This document shows positions 36,008 to 48,800 of a stretch of 64,000 nt of DNA, piece after piece. Source of the stretch: Protonemura montana (lineage: Eukaryota; Arthropoda; Insecta; Plecoptera; Nemouridae); assembly GCA_947568835.1 (NCBI GenBank), contig OX387611.1, forward strand, positions 1,616,001-1,680,000, read 5' to 3'. Numbering within the stretch: the stretch's first letter is position 1; each line of letters opens with the position of its first letter. The translations under genes were made by a program, and so were the position numbers. A model generated the notes under the pieces. That model had not been told where the DNA came from. It did no database searches and was given only the letters and a program-made list of their open reading frames with translations.

Positions 36008-39000
36008 AACTGGATTTGATTTATTTTCTAACGTTGGCAACATCAAAGACTATGGTGAAAAAAAAATGTAAGTCATCATTTTCTGCAACAAGTGAAACTC
36101 TGGACTTACGTGTTTGAAAGTAACTAAAGACAACGGAACGAATCCAGTAGCCTTGATGACAATCGGGTGATTTGTCACGGACACCATGATTCCCACGGAC
36201 CTCTTGAAGCTCTTGCTGGCATCTGTCCATCCGCAGCCGTAGATGGACTCCTGCAGGAGCTCGGACTGCAAGGTTACCAACAAGCTGTGTACGTTTTCAT
36301 GGCGCTCTTGACCATCAAGGTCCAGATTAAATCAGCTGTTCTTTTAAATATGCGTCGTTTGCAGGGAAATTGATCTGACACTTATGGCATCGCGAACAGA
36401 ATATAAGTTGTGCTGCTGAAGAGCGCCGACCACAGTCGGGTCGGCCAGTTTTTAGAAAAGGTTTAAAGAATTTGATCCAAACTTTGATAGTAAAATACAG
36501 TGTAGATATTACACAAAACAGTCAAAATATATTGTCACTATTCAATCTTTTTAAATAAAAAAATCAGATGAGAAACGAGTTATTTCTATCCTCAAATTTG
36601 ACCTCAGAACCGTCAGGCTGGAGGCGCCGGCGCAATGAGTCCAAAGGGAGTCAAACCGCCAACCAGAAATAAATGTAATCCCGTTGATCTGAAAGTGTCT
36701 TTATTGATGGTAATACCATCTGGAGGCGCCACGAGCTCCTGTTTACCTCCACGGTGACCTGTTGCGACAGGAAGCAGAAGATCCCAAGCATCGAGTAGAA
36801 CGTGCCGACTATGCCAGAGTGGATTAACAAACTAGCGCTGCCAGTTTTCTGAAACATGGTCGGCAAACTCGATCAATAACGACCTTCACGTCTCCTGCAC
36901 TGGACACATGACTCGTACATTCCGCTAACATAAAAATCGATGGTTTGGTGAGGCGGTTCAGAGTCGTTGGTGGATGTTGTGGTGAGTGACGGACTTGCTC
37001 TGTTAAGATTGACTTTTGGTCCTAGAAAGGACCTAAAAAGTTGACGTTTAGTGTTATAAAAAATTGTTGGTCTAATCTTTACTTTAATCGCAGTGCAGAT
37101 CTTATGTTTCAAACATTCGTGTGCAAATATACTGTTAAGAGTTTCCAGCGTTAGGGCAGTAAAGATACACACAGAAATACATTACTTAAAGATGAGATCA
37201 TTCCACCTTTTTCCATGACAGAAAGATATTTGTATAAAAAATGTAAGTACATTGTAATGGACGGTGATTGGTTGTAAGGTGATGAACGAACCATGGACGA
37301 TGACGTAAGAACCAGAACGCTCTGTGCAAGGCAGACAGTCATGTTGACGCTGAAGAACGCGTTCCAGTGTTCCTCGAATGCGCGGATGAATCTGCACGAA
37401 TGAACACTTTCTTGTATTTCAATTTCTTTGCCATGTCAAGATCGGGTGTACCATTTCTCCAACTCGTTAGTGAAGTTACTAACAAGGCAACTTCCAATGA
37501 CCTGCAGTGAAATTCTGTAAAGACCTCATCCATGATGTGATTTCCCCGCTACCGGACCGAGTGTGGTCTGGGTGTAATTTGCCATCCAACCTTATCTGAT
37601 TCAAGTTGAAGATTTTTTGCTTTTCTCACTAGAGCCGGGCCATCAATGCTCCATCGAGCACGACATGAGTTCGACCACGACCAATCATGGACCTGCTATA
37701 ACAGCTACTCTCCTGTGACTCTGTTTTCTATCAAGAAACAAACTAACATCACACTGCTGCTCAGAACCGTTCGAGGTTAACTCACTTCAACAGCTCGCAG
37801 TGGTGAGCAACGCATTCCTTGAGTAAATCTTCCATTTTCAGTTGAATTTCGATCTCTTCGGCACTTTCACGTCCTGCGACATCTTCCGAAATAATTTCTA
37901 AATTGTTCGAAAACAGGTAACTCGTCATTATTAGTTCGCCAATTCACCATTTTTAAGTGTACAATGTATTCATGCTGTGAGAGGTATGTTTAAATTGAGA
38001 AGTTTAGAAAGACTCACAATCGCCTCTATCTTGAAAATCGGTTACCTTGCCTGCTTTCCAAGTGTTCCAAGCTTCCATGTGTCTCCACCAGACCCATCTC
38101 CAGCAAACAATTTTCCCCCGCATCTTGTTGTCGTTTTATTGACGTCAGACTCTTAGCATCAACTCCTAGTTTATCGCGCACTGCGGCCTCTGCAGAGGAC
38201 CGAAGAGTGCCGAACTTGTGGTTCAAGTTCCTCAGTTGACCGCGCACGTTGAGGAACATGCAGAGAATCATCAGGTTGCAGCTGAATACCATAAGCGTGT
38301 TGATGAAGAAGTTGATGGAAAATGAAACGCAGACAATTTCGAATAGGCCTGGTTTAGTTGTGTCGAATGGGAAGCCAAGCCTGTAAAATTATCGACTTTT
38401 AGGAGGCCCAGGAAAGGTGCTTGTTCGTTCTTTTGCTACGAGATGTCACGACAGTCAATCTTTATGTTAAAAAAGTGAGGTCAAACATTCTTTTACGCTT
38501 GGCTTTTATAACCTATGGATTAGGTCGGAAGCGTTAGAATGCCAATGAGACAAAAATATTTCAAGGGGCTTCCATAAAGTTATGGCTTTTGCGACTTGCC
38601 TGCAGCAAAATGTTGCCTAACTACAAATTAAATAGCAGAAAAATAATCGAACTCTTAACCTTAACGACAAAAAACATCACAATTCGATGTTTCTTGCCTC
38701 ATATCTGGTGCATTCACTCATCAAGATTTCCGCTTTAAAAAAAACTTCTTAATTATTACTATTGAATCATAATAAAAAAATCCACAGTATGTAAAAAGTA
38801 TTCAAAAGCATTGATTAAATATACTGTCTCAGCTTAGCGTTTGAAATAATTATGTAGAAAAGATAAAATATAAAAAACTATCACAACATACAAACGTCAA
38901 TTAAGTGTTCTTACTTGATCCGTCGTTCGAAGTTTCTCTCCTCAAACACGTCGATGCCCGCAACAATCATTGTCAACACAAGCATGACAAACGCCACCCT

Positions 39001-39639
39001 CGGAACAGTGACCGACCAAAAGTGACACCACTTCTTCGTGTGTGCATCGACCGCCTTGGTGTACTCGTCGTAGGGAGGGTACAGTTCGTCAACGTTACGC
39101 AGCAGCTGCACGAGCTCGGTGAGCTTGTCATTCTTCAGCAAGAAGGTTAAGTAGATCGTTACTGGCAGAAAGGACCCGATGCAGTTACCCAGACATTCAG
39201 AGACTTCGCCGAAGTTATCCAAATTTTTGTAGATATACATGGGAAAGCCGTAGGAGGGGGCATAAACCTCGTAAAAGGCGATGTGAATGGAAATGACTCG
39301 TTTGAAGTAATAGCTGAGGCGTTTGGGCGCGCTTCTGTCAATTCAGAATCCTGTTGACAGAATTTCCGCACATTTTCCATAAAATGCATTCTAAAAAATA
39401 TGTATCTAAAATCAGGATAAAACTCAGAAGGAAGGCTTTTAAAATGGTTGGTTTGAGTATTTTTTTGTGTGTAGTTTAGAAGTGTTTACAGATTGAAAAA
39501 GTTTAGGATCCACAGTGGCTACAAAAACTTTGAATTTTTTTTTTAAAACAGTGAAAACGACTTGAACAGGTCCTTTAACAACGCGTGTTACTAAAAGACG
39601 AAAGAATATTTTCCTGATATATTGTAACGTTTCCACCAA

Positions 39640-41770
39640 TATGTGTAGGCCAGTAACCTGTCCCTCCACCGGGGCAGGTTGATTTATTGATGTATTTAAT
39701 TTTTTCCTAGAAAATAACATAAATTTTCCTGTAACATACAGGTGGCAGAAAAAATACTATAACTATTTACCTAATCTATTTTCTAATACTAATTCTAACA
39801 CATGTCTTCTGAAAATGTTAACATTTATTTTCAGTTCCTTAAATTGCACGTTTCTTTGTTCAATTCCAATCTTTACCCGCTCTATTTAAAAAAGAGTATT
39901 TGCCCGTGTCTTTCTTCATATTTTTTATAACTACATTATCTTCATGTTTTCTTCGGCAATCATTCTTGTTTTCATCTTTCTATTTTTTCACTCAACTCTT
40001 TCCATCCACTGCCTCCTGTCATTATTCTGAAGAAATTGCACAATCTATCAATTTTTCTTCTTTCTTCTAGCGAAACCCATTCTAATTCTTTCATCATAAT
40101 TGAAGGTCGCTCCCACATTCTTACACTTTCCCCATTATCCTTTACAAACAATCTCGTCTGTTTCATTCTTCCAGTCACTCTTCTTGCTGACAGTCTTTGT
40201 ACCTTTTCCAATTCCTTGAATTCTGATTTCTTATGAAATTGAAATTGAAATTGCTTTTATTGTATCATTAAAGAACCATGTATACATAATGGCATATGAC
40301 AAGTCAATATCTAAAATCTATGTTCTATGTTATGTGTTTGAAATGTAAAAACTCTTTGACAGAATAAAAAGAATTTTTTAACAGGAATTTTTTTACATTG
40401 GTCTTAAAGGATAAAGTATTATTTTTTTCAAAGGACAGCTTACAATCAGTTAATAGCTTATTATAAAAACATATACCATTTGCCATTGGGCTCCTATTAT
40501 TAAATGATGAACAATGTTTATCTAGTTTTAATGTAAAATTGTTTCTAGTGCAATAACTATGAATTTTATTTTGTTCAATTGTTTGATTTTTGTTGTCAAT
40601 TACATAAAAAACTGCACTATAAATGTACATGCATGGTAGTGTTAAAATATCAAACTCGATAAAAAGTGGTCTGCAGGAATCTTTAAAATATGTCCCAGCC
40701 GTACACGGATTAAAATTAGCGGAGGCAAGATATCGAACCGCTCTTTTTTGTAAAATAAAAAGTCTCTTTGCATAATTCGAATGTCCCCATAATAAAATAC
40801 CATACGCAATTCTAGAATGAACGTAGGAATGATGCACTAACTTTGCTGTGTTAAAATTACAAATTTGCATTATGCGCTTTATTAGAAAGCAACCAGAAGC
40901 CATTTGTTTGCTCACCCTATCTATCTGTTCATGCCAGTTCAATTTACTGTCAAGCATTAATCCTAGATATTTGGTTGAATTTTGTAGCACTATACTCTGA
41001 CCATTTAAGTAAATTAGAGGACTTGTATTGAAATTTAAGTTAATTTTAGGGTGAAATTGGAGCATAACAGTTTTAGATTTATTTATAGAAAGTTTATTTT
41101 GTATTACCCATTTTGCAATTTGGTCTGTGGCTGCACTGTTTTTGTTTATGAATGCAGGATCGTTATCTTCTCCATCATCGGCTTTTAAAAAGTGGGTGGT
41201 ATCATCTGCAAACTGAGTTAAGTGTCCAGTCGGAACATTTTCTGACATATCGTCCGTAAATAAAATAAATAAAATTGGGGCAATAATAGATCCCTGTGGC
41301 ACTCCGATATTAATAAAAACTTCGTCTGAAAAATGTTGAGTGCCCTTTGAGTCAGTTACTTTTGTTATTTGTTTCCTATCTTTTAAATATGATTTAATCC
41401 AATTATTTGCTATACCATTAATTCCAAAGCGTTTTAATTTTGGGGATCCCATACCGAGGCACCATATTCTGTCCCTGGTCTCACCAAAGCAAAATATGCC
41501 TTTTATTTTAAATCACTTCCCACTGCCTCATAAGAAAATTCAGTGTACATATGCTTCTTCTGGTCACCCTTATGATTTGATCTTTCCACCCCAGATTATT
41601 GCTGATAAACGATGCTGAAAGGCTGCGACCCCGAGGAGAGTCAGTTGACTTCGATCCTCTTTAGCTATCACCGGTTCGCCGGAACAACATTTTAATAAAT
41701 CATTGTTTCCAATCCTAACTCTTGGTATTGTTTTTAATTTGATTAGCAAAACCTTACAATCTTCAGCCCT
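39640..41770 (-). mobile_element. Decayed LINE remnant in OR D intron 1, split by a later LINE
   Basis: Orthologous to the 670-1610 remnant but less damaged: EKVQRLSARRVTGRMK, SIMMKELEWVSLEERRKIDR and CNFFRIMTGGSGWKELSE read without the stops seen in the array copies. It is interrupted at 40236-41440 by another LINE fragment; the two halves rejoin at GATTTCTTATG / GGGATCCCAT. Confidence 0.8.
40236..41440 (-). mobile_element. 5'-truncated LINE insertion (RT domain to 3' end)
   Basis: It encodes about 370 residues of ORF2 ending at the stop at 40325: GINGIANNWIKSYLKDRKQ, NIGVPQGSIIAPILFILFTD and the catalytic FADDTTHFL, then the thumb and C-terminal region to the stop. The first residues of the open frame (MGSP) come from flanking DNA, not the element. 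Behind the stop is a short 3' UTR ending in a hexamer run, (CAATTT)n on the coding strand, instead of poly(A). The matching site in the array (near 14,262) is empty, which fixes both boundaries with at most 2 bp (TG) of target duplication. It is intact over its length, hence a recent 5'-truncated copy of the same broad group as the LINEs at 56.5-64 kb. Confidence 0.88.
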
Positions 41771-41933
41771 TCAGAAAAACGCATTATTTAATTTAAAATG
41801 TCAACTTGTTAATAAAAAAATAAAAAAATATATATTTCTCCCTTTTCGCCATATGTAATTTACACCAGACTTACCCAAATCTTACAAGTTTCAACACAAG
41901 TACAACACGGGATGTTGATGTGAATTAGTTTTG

Positions 41934-41975
41934 AGGCGTAATGATAGGTTCCGTTGTCTGCCAGCCGGCCGAGGA
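41934..41975. promoter_or_regulatory. Conserved box inside OR D intron 1
   Basis: GGCGTAATGATAGGTTCC then TGTCTGCCAGCCGGCC. It is followed about 130 bp later by ATAAGACAATCGAAACTTTG, the same order as in the upstream block at 43,125-43,285. This suggests a duplicated promoter segment within the intron. Confidence 0.4.
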
Positions 41976-42956
41976 AAAGCAATTTAAAAAATCGATATTG
42001 TTTAAAGATTCAACTTCGTCAAAGTTTTCTTTCATTGCCACCTGGTTTACTTTACATGAATTAACATTGCTCATATAAGACAATCGAAACTTTGCGCCTG
42101 GCGTTTAATGTCATAGAAACACAACGCATCATTCTAGCTGGCCGTGTTTGTTTTAGAACATGTGCTATGCTTGTCATTCAATGGATCAAATGGGGGAACA
42201 AAACATGAATATGACCTCCGTCTTAAAGTTGGACTTCGATTCGCTTATACGTTTTTTTCTTTAGTCAAGAATGCTAAACAATGAAATAACCCGTTTGTTG
42301 GGTTGCTCAATCACCGTTTAACTGTCTACCTATAAATCACCTATTATATGATTGTTAAACTTACTCCCCAAACATATGCAAATTCGTAAAGAGGACAAAC
42401 AATTTTCAAGTATACTTATGCAATTTATAACCAAAAATTGTTTTTAAACACTTGATGAATTTATAAATGTATCAAGTCTGAAAAATGAAGTTCCAAAATT
42501 AGGTACATGAAATCAAATGGAATAAAAACCAATTATTTTTATTATTTGGTGGCAAGCTGCCTGAGTGACGTCACGAGTAGAAGACGAGTTTGGCGTGTTG
42601 GCGACACCGGTCCTCGTGAGACACAAGCAACACTGTGCTGTGAAACTAGTTGAAACAATACTTTTAAATACAATACTTTATCTATTGCAAGCATTTGCAA
42701 ATCAAATCAAATGCCAATACAAAGAACCTGATTTATTACAACTTCCTGTTTTGCCCATTGAGGCAACGAAACCTTCCAGTCAGCCTCAGACCAGGAGTTG
42801 AAATCTCACTGGATGCTACCAGAGAAACTTGTAAGGCCGGCCTAATTTCTGCAGGGTCCACGCGTCACTTGCCAACCAGCCGCCAGGTGCGCTTGCCCCG
42901 GACACAGACTCACCCAGGACTTGCAGCATCTGCATGTTCTTCTCGAGGACGCTCAT

Positions 42957-43480
42957 CCTGCACACTTTGGCTTCACACACTCCTCGGCCAGACTTTCAGG
43001 ACATCGGGCGACCAACAAGCGACGGACAACGTTTTCAAGTGGCGACAGCTAATATGAGGGAAGGCGATGAAATATGCATTAAGCAGCAAAGAAAAGACAA
43101 CACCGAAGAACTCGGAACGTTGCTTGGCGTAATGATAGGTTTCTTTGTCTGCCAGTCGGCCGGAAAACAGCATATTTTCCACATATTTAATATGGCAAGT
43201 GTCTGTCTTATCAATGTTGGATTTCAAGCACTGGAACTAAATATTAAAATCTGATGTGGACATATAACAATCGACACATTGCGTCTGGTTGCGATAATAT
43301 CATAAATAAGTACCGACACTGAGTAATGTTTTGCAGTTTGTTGCCAAGCGATGATAGTCTTAGTTTGTTTGTCTTGAGGTGAAACGAGGTCAGCACGATG
43401 TGAGGAGATGCAATATTTATTACTGATTAAATATCGACCGCTTATCACTCAAATAAGCGTGTTAATGGAGAGGAATTGGT
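42957..43480 (-). promoter_or_regulatory. Conserved upstream block of OR gene D
   Basis: Diverged counterpart of 7081-7600, with the GGCGTAATGATAGGTT box at about 43,128. Similarity to the array ends near 43,535. Confidence 0.45.
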
Positions 43481-43859
43481 AATTAAATTGTGAGGTGCAC
43501 ATAAAGCTTCTAGCCACGTGTGTCTATAAAATAATCATATGAAAAATCCACATTGTGGATTATAAAGACGTAAAGTTAGATGGACACAGATTTCCATCCG
43601 TATATAAAAAATATTCACTTTCATTACCAAATATCGCCTAAAACACACAAACATGCAAAATACATCAAATAAACCCCGCACAGGAAGTTCGCAGAGCCAG
43701 CACGCTATGTTTGTATCCGCCAACCCCTCGAACACAAAATCATACAAAATACATGAAATATAGGCCGCACGCGAATTTCGTGTCCGCCTCCAGAGTAAAA
43801 TGTACCCAGCACTACACTTTCACAAAGGCTAATTTTTTTCAGTGTTAAGGAACCCACAT

Positions 43860-44190
43860 CACAAGACACATATCTCCACCATCGAACTACTGCAACAACG
43901 TCTCGTCAAATGGATTAATTACAAAGCCCAGATAGAACATCACTCTTTCGACTAGACACAAACGTGCAGCAAACTAAACCTACCAAGTCTCTCACAGCGT
44001 GGGGAGCTGACCGACCTCGCATTCCTTCACAAACTTCTCAACCACAATATCGACAACCCGAGACTGCTAACTAAAATCTGCATCGCAATAGTATCCAGGC
44101 AAACTCGGAATTACCAACCTTTCAGGCTGCCAAAGAGTAGGATTGATATCCACAAGCACGGGCGCATTAAAAGACTAATATAATTACAAA
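43860..44190 (+). mobile_element. LINE ORF2 C-terminal remnant, plus strand
   Basis: Translation in one frame gives STIELLQQRLVKWINYKAQ, RGELTDLAFLHKLLNHNID and LPKSRIDIHKHGRIKRL, the usual C-terminal tail of CR1/I-group ORF2. One internal stop is present. It lies in the D/E intergenic region; 43,540-43,860 shows nothing else recognisable. Confidence 0.55.
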
Positions 44191-44499
44191 AACCAACCCT
44201 GACATCGACATATTTTCAGACTTCTTCATGACTTACATAACCCAACTTAAACACCAAGATCAAACAGCTGGCCATCAAAACTTGTAAATATAGCAATTAT
44301 CTACAGTAGTCTCTCGTTGCGGATTCGTCTTCAATTTACATTACAAATGTTTTTTTATTACATTGTACATACGTTTTAAAATTACATACACGCTCCAATA
44401 AAAGTATAAAATAATACATAAATACACTTTGAAGCATAGAAATACGTCATTATAATAAAAGTTACTTACAAGTCGCTCTTCTGTGTTTTAGTGAACTGG

Positions 44500-45140
44500 T
44501 CAATAGTGTAAAAACAGTGCTATATTAAAAATCGTTTGACCCTGCTTTTGAAATACTTTGGTTGGTTCCTTGAGGGTCGTCTGTAGGCTGTTAAAAAGGG
44601 CAGCACCAGCAAAGGAAGCGTCTCGCATGGAACTGTCAACTTTCATATTCCCTATTGCTATTATTTCTTTGCTCTGCGTGTTTTGCCCGTGCACTTCTTG
44701 GGTGGTTGTGAAGGCGCCAGGATGGTCAATGAAAAATAGGATCTATTCTAAGGTAGAAAGCGAGGTTACCCTTAAAATTTCTTATTCTACAAAAATTGGT
44801 CTGCATGATTTTTGTTTTCTTGTGCTCTTTATTATTCTCAGCGCATTTTGTTGTAGTATGAAGATATTCCTCGCAATTGGCCCCCCGCCCCAGGCTTGTA
44901 TTCTGTAACGTGTCAGGGATGAACATTTGCGTGAAATCTTAGAGTCGGTAAGCTCACTTCCTTTGCTAAGATCTTGAGCCCAAACCACGCTGTCGTCAGT
45001 CTTCCTTTTAGTTTCTCGACATGGTTCCTCCATTTGAGTCCATGGTCGATGGTGCTGCTGTTTTCTGTTTTGATCGTGTCTACTTCTGTAGTTCTTGAGT
45101 TTCCTCTCCCTGTACATTTTTTTTTCTCGCTGTGCAACTT
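44500..45140 (-). mobile_element. LINE ORF2 C-terminal remnant, minus strand
   Basis: Fragments IDHGLKWRNHVEKLKGRL, RYRIQAWGGGPIARNIFILQ, QNALRIIKSTRKQKSCRPIF and MRDASFAGAALFNSL match the thumb and C-terminal part of LINE ORF2. They are spread over at least two frames, so frameshifts are present. It is a different family from the remnant at 43,860. Confidence 0.65.
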
Positions 45141-45329
45141 TTGTTTGTTTATTATGAACCATTCATCGATTCCTGTCAGGATCTGTTGGTGTCTAATTTA
45201 AGTTTACGTTTGTAAATTGCCATATTTTTAACCGTTCATGCTCTGATTTGTTTGTAATGCTCTTGTGTTGTTCTAACTTAATTTTATCACACTTGTGGAC
45301 TTAACTTCGCTGTTAAACAATACACTATA

Positions 45330-45815
45330 AATAAATGGCGTGCCTCCATATCCTGTGTCATCGGGCGAGTCTGTTTCCATATCCAGCCCAACAAACATCC
45401 GGTGGTTTTTGTTACGACCAGACATTGATCCTGAAAGAAATAGAGTCTCAATGTGTGAATTAATAATTGATGATATTATGGACGCAATATTTCGATTGTA
45501 TTTTGTCACCTGTCTTATTACCGTAAAGGAAACCAAATGTTGAATAAATTTTAACTTTGATGAAGCTGAATCGTGTCAAGTTAAATGTGTCAAACAGTTG
45601 ATATTCCCCGGCCTGCTGGCCGACAGCCAAACCTATCATCAAGTCTGGTAACAATTGACACAAATTGACATTTTCTTTGTTATTATTTCACCTTCATGTT
45701 TACTTTCTTCCCACCATTTTTGGCTGTCGCCGGTTTAAAAAGTTGCCTGTCGCATGTCTGTCGCCCGATGTTCTGACAGTCTGGCCAAGGAGTGTGTGAA
45801 GGTAAAGTGTGCAGA
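45330..45815 (+). promoter_or_regulatory. Conserved upstream block of OR gene E
   Basis: Similar to the gene F block at 55,951-56,503 and, inverted, to those of A to D. The box appears on the opposite strand at 45608-45648 (GCCGACAGCCAAACCTATCA). GCCAAGGAGTGTGTGAAG lies just before the start codon and is shared with F. Confidence 0.5.
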
Positions 45816-48800
45816 ATGAGCGTCCTCGAGAAGAACATGCAGATGCTGCAAGTCACAGGTGAGTCGGTGTTCCGGGGCAAGCGCTCCTGGCGGTTTTTTA
45901 GCAAGTGAAGTGTTGATCCTGCAGAAATTAGCCCGGCCTTTACAAGTTACTCCTGTAGCCTTCAGTGAGATTTAAACTCTTGGTCCGAGGCTGACTGGAA
46001 GGCATCATAGCCTCAGTGGGTAAAACAGGACGTTGTTTTAAATCAGGTTCTTTGTATTGAAATTTGATTTGATTTGCAAATTGCTTATCGTATTGATACA
46101 TGCTTTGTCTAAATAGACAAAAATGTGAAAAAAAATATCATCTGGTAAACAGAAACAGCCAATCTGTGGGCGTAGATTGTTGAACTTTTAGTACCCTTAA
46201 CACAGAGGGCCCTAGCGATTTCAGACCAATTTTTCAACAAGTTTCCTGACCGCACCGTTCAGGCTAGAATTTCTAGAAATCAAGTAGGTATTTTTAAGAC
46301 AAAGAATTTCACTTTCGAACAACAATTTAATTAATCCAACTTAACTAATTTAATCAAACATTGTGTTATATTTTTCCGTAAACGGGGCATTCCATTGTTT
46401 GGTGTTCTTGACTCAAGAATAAATTGTATAAGCGAATCGGAGTCCAACTTTAAGACGGAGGTCATATTCATGTTTTGTTCTCCACTTAGATCCACGGAAT
46501 AAGAAGAATAGCACATGTTCTAAAACAAACACGGCCAGCTAGAATGATGCGTTGTGTTTCTATGACATTAGACGCCAGGCGCAAAGTTTCGATTGTCTTA
46601 TATGAGCAATGTGAAGTAAACCAGATGGCACTGAAATAAAACTTTGAACAATATCGATTTTTAAAATTGCTTTTCTTCGGCCGGTTGGCAGACAAACAAA
46701 CCTATCATTACGCCTGGAAACAAATACACATCAATATCTCGTGTTGTACTTGTTTTGAAACTTGTTAGATCTTGGGAAGTCTGATTTAAATTGCAAATGT
46801 TGAAAAGAATAAGGAATAATTTTATTTTTGAATTTTTCATCAACTAGTTTTCATTTTTAATAATATAATGCACTTCTATGGAGGACGAAAGATATCATAA
46901 AAATATTATTTCGTCTTAAAGTTACACGCGTTGTGAAAGAGCCTGCTCAAGGCGTTTTCCGGTGTTTTTAAGAAAAAAATCCGAGTTTTCGTAGTAACTG
47001 TGGATCCCTTATTTATTCAATCTGTTAACACTACCAAATTAAACATAAACTAATACTCGAGCCAACCATTTTGAAAAGCGTTCCTTATAAGTTGTGTGAA
47101 GTTTTTAAATACATATTTTTTATAATGGATTTGCCAGAAGATAAATGCAATAAAGAGATTTAATTTTAGTTGGTGAACCGTTTTTACCAGCCCTCATTAA
47201 ATAATCAAAAATATATTTTGTAGCTTCGAGTGCAATTTCAACCCTTGGTCCGCTTCACAGATTAATCGCTTGTCAGGGCTACAATCGATATGCTTGATTC
47301 CATAATTTAACGCAACTTTGGTACACTATGATTGACTGTATTTGCACTGCATATTGCTTGAAAACTTACCAAATCCATTTCCTTATTCTCTCATTGTTTT
47401 TAACTTTCAGATTACAAAATTATTATTTTTTTTTTTTTTTCTAATATGTTTATTTTGTACAAAGCTTCTGTTTCCGACATCCTTAACAGGATTCTGGATC
47501 GACAGAAGCGAGCCCAAGAACATCATCTTCTACATCAAACAAGTGCTGGTGCACAACATTGCCGTCCATTTTGTTTACGGCACCTTCTACGGCCTTCCCA
47601 TGTACATGTTAAAACACTCGGACAACTTCGGCGAAGTCTCTGAATGTCTGGGCAACCTCGTCGGGTCCACGTTGCCAATAACGATCTACTTGACCTTCGT
47701 GCTGAAGAACGACGAGCTGACCGAGCTCGTGAAGCTGCTGCGTAACGTGGACGAACTGTACCCTCCCTACGACGAGTACACCAAGGCGGTCGATGCACAC
47801 ACGAAGAAGTGGTGTCGCTTTTGGTCGGTCAAGTTTTGGAGGGTGGGGTTGGCCGTTGCTGTATTCGTAAGCGTCGTTTCGATCGTATCGGGGCACGAGG
47901 AGAGGGATCTCGAACGTAAACTCAAGTAAGACAATTTTATTGACGTTTTCTGTGAATGAATCTTGTTACTTGGTTATTGTTCTTAAATAAACATCATGAG
48001 TTTTGATAATTTAACTAGTGATTTTCTAACATAAATGAAAAAGCTATAAAGTATAAGGAAGGCGGATTTTAAACGACTTCGAGCTACAAAAAGGGTATCG
48101 ATTTGCTGCCGGAAATGCCATTTGTTAAAATTACAATAATAAGTGTATTACCGATGCATTATCGATACATAATCGATACCTTTGATACAAAGACAGTCAT
48201 CATTTAAGTGAAAGTACAGTTTTATCGATGATAAAGTTGATTGCATTGAAGATAAAATTCGTCGAGGGAATAAAAGCAATGTTTCTGTAAAAAGTCAATT
48301 TAGTTTGGTTTTGAAATTATAAGTTTCTTTTGAGCACCTCAAGGAGTGTGTTAAAAAGTTAACAGCCAGAGTACATTGGTCCTTTGGTTCAAGTAGTGAG
48401 ATGATGCTTTAGGGAGCTCGAAGTGGATTTTATTTCTGGTTTCGTGGTGACGCAACCTTTCGGGGGTCGACACATGGTAACGGGAGGACGTTAAAACGAC
48501 AAAGTAGCGGCCGACAACTGTTTTTGTAGAAGATTTTGGAGCATGAATCGTGGCTGGCCATGGCCATTATGCGTAATGCCTTCTTTTAGAGTTTAAAGTT
48601 TGTGTCCACGTGTGGCGTGTGCCCCCACAGAATTATGCCGTACTCGATTTTTGAACGTCGGTTAGCAAAATATACCATTCTAACGGCTGACAGGATGGTG
48701 GTTTTCATAAGTCTTCTAAGAAGTTAGAGTCCAGATGCAATTATTGGTGCATTGTACTTTACATGGCTTTCCCTGTCAAAGTTGTCCGTCAACTTAGTGG

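Larger units (their letters stand above)
1..37940. repeat. Tandem array of ~12,987-bp units (about three periods)
   Basis: Every landmark recurs at +12,987 and +25,974. Transposase start codons are at 3321, 16308 and 29295; OR stop codons at 9329-9331, 22316-22318 and 35303-35305. Copies differ only at scattered single bases, for example 3713/16700, 1454-1455/14441-14442 and 7319/20306. Similarity falls to that of diverged paralogues from about 37,947. The left edge lies outside the window. Copy-specific differences argue for real copies, but a repeat this close to identity can also be mis-assembled. Confidence 0.95.
35303..42956 (-). pseudogene. Odorant receptor gene D, chimeric, premature stop
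   Basis: Exons 42956-42914, 39350-38915, 38380-38046, 37897-37786, 37391-37292, 36848-36747, 36265-36110 and 35350-35303 keep all splice sites and phases. However, codon 17 is TGA (39345-39343), where A, B, C and E have TGG (Trp) in GFWIDR. Translation would end after 16 residues unless the stop is bypassed or the base is an assembly error. Exons 4 to 8 are essentially identical to B and C, whereas exons 1 to 3 and intron 1 are clearly diverged (exon 1 ends LQVL instead of LQVT). The rest of the reading frame is open, so loss is recent. Intron 1 holds LINE debris and no Harbinger. Confidence 0.82.

Noticed and set aside
47342..47489. Upstream extension of OR E exon 2 through a poly-T tract
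   Set aside because: No ATG in frame (the start is TTG), low-complexity Phe/Leu run, and a good acceptor at 47,489.
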